Shown: in pieces, positions 35,400 to 44,234 of the stretch
Layout: each line of letters starts with the position of its first letter
Numbering within the stretch: position 1 is the first letter of the stretch
Source of the DNA: Cadophora sp. MPI-SDFR-AT-0126
Taxonomy: Eukaryota > Ascomycota > Leotiomycetes > Helotiales > Ploettnerulaceae
Reading direction: 5' to 3'
DNA: 64,000 bases
Assembly (NCBI GenBank): GCA_020747065.1
Contig: JAGMVK010000013.1
Coordinates: 1,364,001 to 1,428,000 of the forward strand
Made by a program: the position numbers and the translations under genes
The notes under the pieces: generated by a model
What the model was told of the DNA's origin: nothing
The model's database searches: none
Seen by the model: only the letters and a program-made list of their open reading frames with translations

Positions 35400-36104
35400 A
35401 TCTAGGGTATACTAACAGGTAATAGCCGGCGATTCGCAAGCGTCTGGTACGAAGCAGGCATCCGGCTCTAAGAAAGTATCTGGCTCGAAAACCGCTAACC
35501 CCCCCAAAGCTGCAACTAAACGCAAGAAGAAGGTTGTAGATACAGGTGATACTAACGAAACCCCTACTAAACACCAGCGACCCACCAAAAAAGGAAAGGA
35601 AAAGGCAGCGATTATAATTAATAATAAGGATATCGAGCATCAGGAGGAGATTGATAGCAGAGCTCTTGAGTTTTAACGAACCCTCCTAAGCAGTGCGAAA
35701 GATACCAGAATCAAGTTAAACGAACAATCCGAGATTAATAAAGCCAGCCGTTAGGAGAGAATTTACTTATAATACGCCGGCGAGGTCACTTAGTTCCCTA
35801 ATCTTATCTACTCGGATAAACCCAACTTAACCGCTAACAAGTGTATAGACTATCATAGAAAGGGAAGGACATGCGAATAAGTAAGTTAGAAAAAGGGCCT
35901 TTCCGGCGATATCTAGGCTAATATCCGGCAAGGTTCCTAAGTATCTTCTTCTTTCTTTACAGGATCTTCTCTAAGTTACCTCTTAGTTTAATAAGGGTAC
36001 CCTTAGCCAAGATAATTTGAATAGAAGCTAAGCTACCTTTGATCTAGCGAAGCGTATTAGTACCTATTCTAAGAAAGTTACTAATAAGGAGGCACAAAAA
36101 TCTC
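35400..36104 (+). pseudogene. antisense accessory ORF of outer element, first part
   Basis: Reads on the plus strand, opposite to gag-pol: a basic Lys/Ser/Pro-rich segment (KVSGSKTANPPKAATKRKKK), then KLNEQSEIN, and a Cys-containing segment (KCIDYHRKGRTCE) in which a CX2C pair seems to have lost one Cys to Tyr. Several TAG/TAA codons sit where Trp or Gln would be expected. The nested element's left LTR interrupts it at 36105-36109. The position between the end of pol and the 3' LTR, and the layout of basic tail plus Cys motif plus coil, match the spliced gene in the nested element. No start codon was fixed. Confidence 0.5.
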
Positions 36105-36109
36105 CCTAG
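36105..36109. repeat. target-site duplication CCTAG (left copy, nested element)
   Basis: CCTAG lies just outside the LTR start TGTAACGACG and again at 43871-43875 just after the other LTR. Confidence 0.92.
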
Positions 36110-36331
36110 TGTAACGACGCAATATTACTAAGTGCAGTATCAAGTATGGGAGCAAGAGGGTAGGCAAATAGTAATATTATAGGTCTGGTACGAAGGAAAC
36201 AAGAAGGTAAGGAGCCCTCACAGGAGGAGCGGTCCTATATATACACGAATCTGGTCCGGCTTCCGTCCGGTAATATTCCGGCTAAACCTGAGTACCCCTA
36301 TTTCCAGCACTTCCGTCACTTCAACGTTACA
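36110..36331 (-). repeat. LTR of nested element (3' LTR)
   Basis: 222 bases, TGTAACGACG to CAACGTTACA. It reads the same as 43649-43870 throughout. Confidence 0.95.
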
Positions 36332-36737
36332 TCACCCCCCTCCTGTAAGAGAGCTTGCCCCCAAGCTCTGAATCGTATTTCCACGTAGAATTATCGTTGT
36401 ACAAAACAGTAGAGATATACAGCTTTGGTAGGGAGATTCCGGAGGAAGTGTTGATCCGGCAGTGCTGGTCAACAACAATAGCAGTGGTAAGCGAGGTAGT
36501 AACCTGACTGTAAAGCCGTCCGAAAGGCGTCCGAACCAGGTCTGGTGAGGCCATAATTGCTTGCTATTGTGCGTGTTGTAGTACTTAACAGCGCAGATCT
36601 CCAGAATTCTGACTTTCTTCTTCAAACAACTACAACTTCAAGCTCTGTAAGCGAACCTTGTACATGGAGATTTGTCGATCTGTACATATTGCTAATACAT
36701 TTTGATAGTCCGTATCAAACAAAATAAGCAATTCGAG

Positions 36738-37642
36738 AGTAAGTTAAGTTCTGAATTCCTGGTGGTTCAGCGGTGATTCGGAGTTGATTCGGTGTATTGA
36801 CATAAACAGTGCCTGCTCCAACCCCCGTCAACGCCCTCGAGTCCGCCTACCGCAAGCATTGCATCCGATGCGTCCGTCTGCTCGCCACGGAACCAGACCA
36901 TGTTTGCGAGTTCAACAGTGCCAGAAGCAAGAAGTGTGCGTACTGCAAGAAGCAAGCAGAAAAGTGCAATCCCGTAGGTACTCCCCATTTCCTTTTCCCA
37001 AATCCCGATTGTTGTGAATGTGGTCCGATTGTGATCCGGATAAGCCAAAATACTGATTTCTGTACCAGATTCCGCACTATATGGCTGAGGAATATCACAA
37101 GCTCTCCCTCGCCATCACCGCCAAAGACAATGAGGGTATCATTTCTGCCTCCCAAGAGATCGATGCCGGATTGCGTGTTGCTGCCGCCAATGCCCCCAAG
37201 ACACAGGGTGAGCTGCAGTTGGAGTTGTTGGAGGAAACCCGTGCTCTTCGCCGGGCTGTTGCGGATCTGGCCGCACAACAAGCTGTAGGTTACCCCCTTT
37301 TCTTTTGTCTTTTTCTTCTGTCATAAGTTTCGCTTGTAACTATCTCCATCTGGGATAGAGATCTGGTTCTGAATATACCTGTTTTCCCCTGTGCGAGATT
37401 AGAATGACCTCCGATTGACGTGTGAATAGGGTCTGGTTTTGGCCCTAGGCCAAATCCGAGAGGAGATTGCCGCCGGTGCCACCAAGGTGGCTGAGACCGT
37501 TCGTCGTGGTGGTGTCAAGCGTAAGAGAGTGGAGGGGGAGGAGGAGGAGGGAGAGTTGCCGGCCCGTTTCCGGGCAACTCGAAGTAGTGGACGCCCTGGT
37601 GGCGCGGGGGAGGGAGAGGAGATTCCAAATAACTTGGAATAG
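36738..37642 (+). CDS. antisense accessory gene of nested retrotransposon (Cys-rich, coiled-coil, basic)
   Basis: Spliced gene opposite to gag-pol. Exons 36810-36973, 37069-37284 and 37430-37642 are all in phase, with donors GTAGGT twice and acceptors CAG and TAG. Intron 1 (36739-36809, GTAAGT to CAG) places a final A of the leader exon next to TG, so the start codon ATG is formed only by splicing. This gives MPAPTPVNALES and 197 residues. Residues about 15-55 hold a Cys motif (HCIRCV, HVCEF, KKCAYCKKQAEKC) that may bind zinc. The middle is helical (GELQLELLEETRALRRAVADL). The C-terminal part has a basic run (RRGGVKRKR) and an acidic run (EGEEEEGE). Function unknown; nuclear or nucleic-acid binding is possible. 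It would be transcribed from within or beside the 3' LTR. Confidence 0.68.
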
Positions 37643-37810
37643 GGGGAGAATAGGCCCTGTTTCGGATTGGCTTCGTCGTTGGTTCTTCGTGGCTGTACCT
37701 TCGGTCAGACTTCTCATGCGGGAGTAGCCCCCTGTGGCGAAACCGGTGAGATGTTCTGGCTGGGGTGCAGTCGCAAGACCGCGGCGTTGGTGCTTTGAAT
37801 CAGAGGGTAT

Positions 37811-40800
37811 TTAGATGGTCTGAATCAAACCTCGTTTTGCCGTCTTGCCAACTGGTCTATTGTCTTCCAAGTGACTGTAGTCGTCTTCTCCATTCTCCCA
37901 TGCGGCTAACCATTCGGGCAGGTTTCGGGGTGGTCCCGGAGCAGAAGGGTTAACTTGGTGAAAATCTCTTAACTTGTGAGGCGACCCCATCAAATTAGAC
38001 GCGTTGTACCATGTAGTATCAGGATCGTGGCCTACCCAACTGACTTGATACTTTAAGGTGTTGCGGTACAATCGCGATGCGAGAACTTCTTGCACTTCCC
38101 ATTCTTCTTGTCCCTCAATTACCTCGGGGGGGTTTCGGGGCTGTTCCTGACCAGGTAAGGGGTCATTTGGGTCCCGGAACAACAGCTCAGGAGCAAACAC
38201 ATCATGAATATTCGATCCTGCAGGTAACTGGAGCTGATAGGAGTTCCCTACTTGACGTAGGATTTCAAATGGCCCTTCCCATTGATTACCGAGCTTGCGG
38301 CTTGGTCGGTGGCTTTTGAGGTTCTTGGTAGACAGGTACACTTTGTCACCTACTTGGAAATCGACAGGTCTGCGATGCTGGTTTACAGCCCTTGCCATGC
38401 GATCCTGCGCAGCCTGCATATTCGATTTAGCCAACTCCCACGCCTCTTTCATGCGTTCTGCCACTGCTTTAGCATCACGGTAGTTGAGCCTTTCCAGAGG
38501 AGTGGTAGCTTTAGGAGAGTTCCAATCCCAACTATTCCTCGGATCTGATCCGAATTTGAGCCGGTACGGGGCCATACCAATGGAGGCATGAGGAAGGGTT
38601 ATCTGGGCTCGATCTATTAATGGAATCAGTTCGCTCCAGTTGTCCTGGTAGAAGTTGACAAATGGCCGTAATCTCTGATCGATATACCTGTTCATGATCT
38701 CCGTCTGGCCATCGGTCTCCTTGTGATATGCCGTAGAAAGCTTGACTTTAACGCCGATGATCCGGCAGAACTCTTTCCAAAACGATGAGACGAACTGCGG
38801 CCCTCGATCCGATACAATCGACTCCGGAGTATGTCCGAATCGGTAGATCCACTGGATGAAGAGTTTGGCGGTACCGCGTGCGTTAATATCTTGGTGGCAA
38901 GGAATCGTCACGGAATCCTTTCCCAGGCGGTCGATAAACACTAGGATTCTGTCGTAACCATGCTTGTCCTTTGGGAAATCCTTGTAATCCATACACAAAT
39001 GCTGCATAGGATAACTTGGAATTGGTAGTGGGTGGAGAAGGCCTTGCTGTTTGGAATGCTTGGAGTGCGAGAATTGACAGGCTCGGCAATTTCTTACGTA
39101 CCGGTTGCAGTCCGAACCCATTCCGACCCAGTAGTACTTCGGGGCCAGGAGTTGATACGTCTTCAACCCACTGGGGTGAGCAATGGACGGCTGGTCGTGC
39201 ACTTCTTTGATCAACCTGGTGCAAAGGGGAGTATTGCGTTGTACGCAGAGTCGATCTTTGAAGAGCAGGAGTCCATCCTTAATCGAGTAGTCTTTGGGTA
39301 AGGATTTTCGCACGTCGGCAAAGGCAGTACGATTGTCCTGACAAAGCTTTTCAATGAGGTTAAAAGAGTCCAGGGGAGCATTCGGAGGAGCTTCTGCCTC
39401 GGCAGTGGTCAACGGCGAGAGAGATGCCACAACTACGGAGGAAACAAACCGTTCCGCCAGCTCAGAATTGATGCGGGGGTCGAGCCTTCCCGGTGCCAGT
39501 AGGGTTCGGCTCCGACTATCTTTCTGGACCTGTTTCTGTACTTCCAAATCCTGCTCCCGACGGCTCAAGATGTCCGCCCTCTGGTTATCTTTACCAGGGG
39601 TATACATGATTTGGAAGTTAAAGTCAGAGAGAAATTCCATCCAACGAGCTTGCTTAGCGGTGAGCACTTTAGTGGTCATGAAGTACTCCAGAGAGCGGTG
39701 GTCCGAATATACCTCGATTCTGTTCCGAAGGGACATCAACTCTGGGCGCCACTTGTGAAAGCTTTCCACGATGGCGTACAGTTCTTTGTCGTGGATTTCC
39801 CAGTTTGGTTCGTGACCGTTGAGTACGTGCGAATAGAATCCGAGTGGGTACCATTGTTTGTCGTCGTGCTGTTGTGACACCACTCCAGCGATTACCCCGT
39901 CAGAAGCATCCGTTTCCAGCTTGGTAGGCAATTCCGGCTGGAAATGGTAAATCCGTTGAATTGACAGCAACTGCTTTCGGAGCTCTTCAAACGCAACGCG
40001 ACACTCTTCTGTCCAATTCCAGGCTACTGTAGGTCGAGTAAGCGCAGACAGAGGTTTGGCAATGAGCCCGAAGTTGCGTATGAATTGTCGGTAAAAACCA
40101 CAGAACCCTAGGTACGACTTGACGGCTGTCACGGTCTTGGGGTACTTCCAGTTGCGCAGTGGTTCAACCTTCTCCGGATCTGCCTCGATACCCTCAGTGG
40201 TTACTATATAGCCCAGGTACTTAGTGCGGGTGACATGGAATTCGCATTTCTTGATGTCAGCTTGCAATCCGGCTTCCATCAAACGCTTCAGTACAGATTC
40301 TACGTGGGCCTGGTGTTCCCCTACAGATTCGGAGTAGATTAGGATATCGTCCAGGTAAGCCATGCAGAAGTTGTCCAGGTAGTCAAGGAGTACGTCGTTC
40401 ATATAACGTTGGTATGTGCCAGGTCCATTGCAAAGGCCAAATGGTAGTACCTTACACTTATATGATCCGTATCTGGTCCGAAACGTGGTATACTCCTCGG
40501 AGGCTGGATCCATGCGGATGCGGTTGAAGGCGGCCCGAATATCCAATTTTGTAAATATCTTTGCATTCGACACTCTAGCAAGGAGCTCGTCGATTCGGGG
40601 GATTGGATAAGCGTCTTTTCGTGTGAGGGCATTCAGCTTGCGATAATCAATGCAGAATCGCAGACCTCCATCGGGCTTTTTGACAAAGAGTACAGGTGAT
40701 GCAAATGGGCTCTGGCTCGACTCGATAAAACCCTTGTCTAGATTCTCCAGGAGGTACTCCTTCATCACTTTGAGCTCCTCTGTTGATTGACGATAGAGAG

Positions 40801-41752
40801 GAGAGTAGGCGTCAGGTAGTGGCCCCTCAAGATGAATCTTGTGGTCGTAATATCGATGAGGTGGAAGAGTATCTGCATCTTTCTTGGAAAATGCCGACTT
40901 CAGGTGTTGGTACTGTTTCGGAAGCCTTTCGGATAGGAGTCGGGCGGTGTCAGGATCTTCCGGTTCATACTGTTCCTGTAAGATGCGGTCTATCTCATAG
41001 ATACTGGTTTGGAAGAACTCGGTATCTTTGCGTTTCATGTTGAAATGGAAGGCGTTTGCGCTGATCTCGCAGATAAACACAGATGTAGGTGGTGTCCTCG
41101 ATGGTTTGCATTTTAATTTCCGGACCCGTAAAGGTCCTTCACTTGCGGGGGACAATATCGGGGCCGGTTCGGGAGCGACTCGGAGGAGATGTTCTCCTAG
41201 CATTTGAACTGTGAAGGGGAGATGTTTTCGTCGCATCTCGTCCTTTTGGATTGCCAGATCTCTGCGGTTTGCGTCGCTCTGGTAGTCTCGTCGTGGAGGG
41301 AGCTGCGTGCGTGGAAAGGGCAAGACTAGCTCCCGAGACCATTGTTTGGTAGGCGGGTAATCAGATGGCCACAAAAATCGATTCTGGTCTGTCTGCAACT
41401 TGAGACGGAATCGACGCATCCATTTGACGCCTATTATCATATCCTGCTTCCCTAGGTCAAGGATCACAAAGGGACAGTTATACACGCGTCGACCGTCAAT
41501 CGTCAAGTGCAGACGCATGTAGTGGGTGGCGTGGCTTCGGACGGAGTTCTGAAAACCACGGATTGGTACAGTGTGCGGGAGGGGCTGAATCTTCACTCCT
41601 AACGCCCTCGAAAGGCGTGTGGATATGGTCCGATTCACGAAGAGATAACCGTTTGCTCCAGTGTCTGCTAATGCGGAGAGTGCAACTCCTAATCCATTCA
41701 TACTAAGTGTACAATTGACTACGAACTGCTTCCCCCCCATTAGAGAGTTCAA
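37811..41752 (-). CDS. pol: Pol polyprotein (protease, RT, RNase H, integrase, chromodomain)
   Basis: An open frame of 1313 codons. An aspartic protease motif DTGA is at about residues 30-33. Reverse transcriptase has FCIDYRKLN near 362 and the active site YLDD near 464. RNase H has ETDASDG near 607. Integrase has the HH-CC zinc part (HPSGLKTY ... CRACQFS, around 860-890) and the catalytic core (MDYKDF, SDRGPQF, Glu in the KETDGQTE segment). The C-terminus carries a chromodomain (EVLASRLYRNTLKYQVSWVGHDPDTTWY, near 1220), which targets insertion to marked chromatin in chromoviruses. The first codon of the open frame is TTG. The frame continues upstream and overlaps the end of gag by about 40 bases in a different frame, so a ribosomal frameshift is the likely mode of expression. 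Confidence 0.95.
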   Translation of the reverse strand: MNSLMGGKQFVVNCTLSMNGLGVALSALADTGANGYLFVNRTISTRLSRALGVKIQPLPHTVPIRGFQNSVRSHATHYMRLHLTIDGRRVYNCPFVILDLGKQDMIIGVKWMRRFRLKLQTDQNRFLWPSDYPPTKQWSRELVLPFPRTQLPPRRDYQSDANRRDLAIQKDEMRRKHLPFTVQMLGEHLLRVAPEPAPILSPASEGPLRVRKLKCKPSRTPPTSVFICEISANAFHFNMKRKDTEFFQTSIYEIDRILQEQYEPEDPDTARLLSERLPKQYQHLKSAFSKKDADTLPPHRYYDHKIHLEGPLPDAYSPLYRQSTEELKVMKEYLLENLDKGFIESSQSPFASPVLFVKKPDGGLRFCIDYRKLNALTRKDAYPIPRIDELLARVSNAKIFTKLDIRAAFNRIRMDPASEEYTTFRTRYGSYKCKVLPFGLCNGPGTYQRYMNDVLLDYLDNFCMAYLDDILIYSESVGEHQAHVESVLKRLMEAGLQADIKKCEFHVTRTKYLGYIVTTEGIEADPEKVEPLRNWKYPKTVTAVKSYLGFCGFYRQFIRNFGLIAKPLSALTRPTVAWNWTEECRVAFEELRKQLLSIQRIYHFQPELPTKLETDASDGVIAGVVSQQHDDKQWYPLGFYSHVLNGHEPNWEIHDKELYAIVESFHKWRPELMSLRNRIEVYSDHRSLEYFMTTKVLTAKQARWMEFLSDFNFQIMYTPGKDNQRADILSRREQDLEVQKQVQKDSRSRTLLAPGRLDPRINSELAERFVSSVVVASLSPLTTAEAEAPPNAPLDSFNLIEKLCQDNRTAFADVRKSLPKDYSIKDGLLLFKDRLCVQRNTPLCTRLIKEVHDQPSIAHPSGLKTYQLLAPKYYWVGMGSDCNRYVRNCRACQFSHSKHSKQQGLLHPLPIPSYPMQHLCMDYKDFPKDKHGYDRILVFIDRLGKDSVTIPCHQDINARGTAKLFIQWIYRFGHTPESIVSDRGPQFVSSFWKEFCRIIGVKVKLSTAYHKETDGQTEIMNRYIDQRLRPFVNFYQDNWSELIPLIDRAQITLPHASIGMAPYRLKFGSDPRNSWDWNSPKATTPLERLNYRDAKAVAERMKEAWELAKSNMQAAQDRMARAVNQHRRPVDFQVGDKVYLSTKNLKSHRPSRKLGNQWEGPFEILRQVGNSYQLQLPAGSNIHDVFAPELLFRDPNDPLPGQEQPRNPPEVIEGQEEWEVQEVLASRLYRNTLKYQVSWVGHDPDTTWYNASNLMGSPHKLRDFHQVNPSAPGPPRNLPEWLAAWENGEDDYSHLEDNRPVGKTAKRGLIQTI

Positions 41753-41802
41753 ATCGAGTTTTGACAGATCACATTTGCGCAGGCCTAAGAAGGAGTCTTT
41801 TC

Positions 41803-43392
41803 CTAGGCCTCTTCGTTTTCCTGCATTTGATCTTCCTCACTCTCCGCTATCCCTTCAGCATCATCATTGACTTCCTCCTCGTCAAGGACCTGAACCTTAG
41901 CCGATTCGGGACAGTCTGACTTGTAGTGTCCAAACTTTCCGCACCCATAACACTTCACCTGCGGGTCGCCAGAACCTCCCTGAGGTTTCTGCGTGCCCTC
42001 CCGACGCGGTAGGGTGGGAGTTGCGAAGGTCTGCGATGTTGAGTGGTGGTGGAAGGGAGCGTTGGGAGAAGAAGTAGGTTTAAGTACTGGTTGAGAAGTG
42101 GGTGGTCCGGAAGTCTTCCGAAAGGGGCCCGACCTGGCTGCCCTCCTGGGAGAGTCTGATTTACGGAGGCTGGCAAGAGACGGGTTGAGTTGTGCATTCC
42201 GTCGCCTATCAGCGTCAATTGAGATGAGATGGGTTACCATCGCCGTGTAGTCGTCTTGCCATAAGCTCTTGACTGACGTGGTGGCGGCACGAAGCTGGGG
42301 GGTGATTTTGAGCCACATGAAGAAGAACCATTCTGTACGGGCCACATTTCCTTGGATTGCGGTATTCTGGAATCTCGCACGAAATTGGGCAAAGGTTTCG
42401 CGTGCGTGATCTGGTTCTTGCATATTCATATCGAAGAACTTAGTACGAGCCTCGTAGGCTTCATTTCCAGTAAGGAAGTAGGTCTCCAGTAAAGAAATCA
42501 TTTCCTGGGCTGTCCGGAACGTATCAGTTTCGGACAGGTATTGAGGCTCTAGGTAAGAGCGGGCTAGGCCAGTGGTCGATCCCCACACTAAAGCTCGCTG
42601 TGCTCGAGCGTCTGGGTAGAGACTCGCGTTGACCTCTAATCGATCTTTAACTGAAGCTTTCCATTGCTTGAACGTCGGGTCGGTTCCTTCGTCCAAGGGA
42701 GAGATCTTTTCTGTGAGCTGTACCTTAGGTCCCCGAGGGGCATCCGATTCCGCCCCGTATGTGGTAAGGGGGGTATTTTCTGGCTCAAACGGGGTACGTC
42801 CACTCTGACCTGTGGATTCGTCTCTTTCCGTTGATCGAATAATCGGCGGCACGGTTCCAAGGGGAATCGAGGTAGGATTGGCGGGGGGTGCTACTGGCGT
42901 GGCTCGAGCGGAAATTAGCAATTGCTCGATACGAGCCAAGGAGGCCTCTTGAGCACGATTTCGATTCTCCATGGATTGGATAATTCCTCTCAACACGTCT
43001 GGGTCGCTGAAGTCTCTCTCATCTCGGTTTGCGCGACCTTTGCCTTTGTTGCCTCGAGTCCTGCGGCCAGAAAGGCTTCCGGCTGGAGTTGGAGAGTTGA
43101 GAGTGTTGTCAGTGGCTCCGCTAGACGGACCTGCCGTGTTAGTGGTATCCATGATAGGAATAGGAGAAGATTCGGGCGTGATTCGGGTCAGTCCCGAAAT
43201 AGGGGTTCCAGGAGTGTTGAGGGGACACTTCGCAATTTCCCAGCAAGGGATATTAGCATTAGGGTAGTTTTTGTACGCCGCAACTCCATAGGCGGTGGGA
43301 GTTGCGCGGTTGCGTTCCGAAGGGGAACGAAGGTAGTTTAAGAGAGTTTCGTAAACTTGAGGGTTCCGGTAGCAGTAGTTGCGATACCTCAA
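41803..43392 (-). CDS. gag: Gag polyprotein with CCHC zinc knuckle
   Basis: Structural capsid/nucleocapsid protein of the nested element, 529 residues. The middle region (ETYFLTGNEAYEARTKFF, ETFAQFRARFQNTA) is the capsid-like retrotransposon gag fold. Near the end is one zinc knuckle, CYGCGKFGHYKSDC at about 481-494, spacing CX2CX4HX4C, followed by an acidic tail (DEEEVNDDAEG) and stop. It is followed by pol in a different frame. The start is the first Met of the open frame; a later Met (MDTTNTAG) could be used instead. Confidence 0.92.
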   Translation of the reverse strand: MRYRNYCYRNPQVYETLLNYLRSPSERNRATPTAYGVAAYKNYPNANIPCWEIAKCPLNTPGTPISGLTRITPESSPIPIMDTTNTAGPSSGATDNTLNSPTPAGSLSGRRTRGNKGKGRANRDERDFSDPDVLRGIIQSMENRNRAQEASLARIEQLLISARATPVAPPANPTSIPLGTVPPIIRSTERDESTGQSGRTPFEPENTPLTTYGAESDAPRGPKVQLTEKISPLDEGTDPTFKQWKASVKDRLEVNASLYPDARAQRALVWGSTTGLARSYLEPQYLSETDTFRTAQEMISLLETYFLTGNEAYEARTKFFDMNMQEPDHARETFAQFRARFQNTAIQGNVARTEWFFFMWLKITPQLRAATTSVKSLWQDDYTAMVTHLISIDADRRRNAQLNPSLASLRKSDSPRRAARSGPFRKTSGPPTSQPVLKPTSSPNAPFHHHSTSQTFATPTLPRREGTQKPQGGSGDPQVKCYGCGKFGHYKSDCPESAKVQVLDEEEVNDDAEGIAESEEDQMQENEEA

Positions 43393-43648
43393 ATTTGTCC
43401 ACAGCGGCCTCTGTGCGGAGGGGGTTATTTGGAGTCTCTGTCAATGAAGACTACTCCACTCTGATTATACTGATTTGCGACGAGCAGAACCAAACCCTGG
43501 TTCATCAGTTCGTTCAGGAGATCTCTGGAATCCTGACTCTTCGAGGATAGCAATCGGGGGCGATTCGGATAAGAATCGGTCGACTGTATCTTCTGGGTGG
43601 TGGGATATTATATAGGCCGTCCCCGGCGGGAGTGACCTTCTTGTTTAA

Positions 43649-43870
43649 TGTAACGACGCAATATTACTAAGTGCAGTATCAAGTATGGGAGCAAGAGGGT
43701 AGGCAAATAGTAATATTATAGGTCTGGTACGAAGGAAACAAGAAGGTAAGGAGCCCTCACAGGAGGAGCGGTCCTATATATACACGAATCTGGTCCGGCT
43801 TCCGTCCGGTAATATTCCGGCTAAACCTGAGTACCCCTATTTCCAGCACTTCCGTCACTTCAACGTTACA
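43649..43870 (-). repeat. LTR of nested element (5' LTR)
   Basis: 222 bases, same sequence as 36110-36331 by eye. It is upstream of gag on the minus strand and so carries the element promoter. Confidence 0.95.
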
Positions 43871-43875
43871 CCTAG
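43871..43875. repeat. target-site duplication CCTAG (right copy, nested element)
   Basis: Matches 36105-36109. Confidence 0.92.
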
Positions 43876-44234
43876 AAGCCTATAGTCCACTCAACTAAAG
43901 AGCTTACTGTTAGCGTTACGCAGGCGATTCTCCAGCTAAAGGCTACCCTTGAATCAGGATTAATAAAGCTTATTAATAGTAATAGAGAGTTAATCACTGA
44001 GGTATCAGATCTCTGAAATATAAGTAGTCTATCTCCAGATATTCGCTAGTGAGTTTCCTACTAACCTCCAGCGAGGACTTTCGCAGTATCTATAATCGAG
44101 CCTTCGCTGCACAGGTCCCTGAGTCCGCCGGCGAGGGTACTAGCGCAGCTGTTTTTAAGGATAGTGATAATGGAGGTACTAATAGAGATATTAATAGAGA
44201 GGTTCACTTATCTACTCTAGTTAATAAGGAGTAG
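43876..44234 (+). pseudogene. antisense accessory ORF of outer element, second part
   Basis: Continues the plus-strand ORF beyond the nested insertion: TKELTVSVTQAILQLKATLE and LINSNRELITEVSDL suggest a coiled coil, followed after frame-breaking stops by a short open piece (44049-44234, SSEDFRSIYNRAFAAQVPE) and a stop. The coil occupies the same relative place as the helical segment of the nested element's antisense gene. Confidence 0.42.

Larger units (their letters stand above)
36110..43870 (-). mobile_element. nested Ty3/gypsy chromovirus, apparently intact
   Basis: A 7,761-base element with 222-base LTRs that appear identical, and target duplication CCTAG. The minus strand carries gag (43392-41803) and pol (41752-37811), both open. 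A purine-rich tract (AGGAGGGGGGTGA on the minus strand, about 36332-36345) abuts the 3' LTR as a polypurine tract should. No tRNA-type primer-binding site was identified next to the 5' LTR. A spliced plus-strand gene lies between pol and the 3' LTR. Identical LTRs and intact frames mean a very recent insertion that has not been hit by RIP. Confidence 0.94.

Noticed and set aside
35281..35640. Minus-strand frame of 119 codons in the outer element
   Set aside because: It is the mirror of the plus-strand Lys-rich ORF remnant and has no retroelement motif.
39000..40600. Several plus-strand frames opposite pol
   Set aside because: Shadows of the pol coding strand.
43600..43660. tRNA-type primer-binding site of the nested element
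   Set aside because: The bases next to the 5' LTR do not match a tRNA 3' end I recognise; self-priming is possible but could not be shown.
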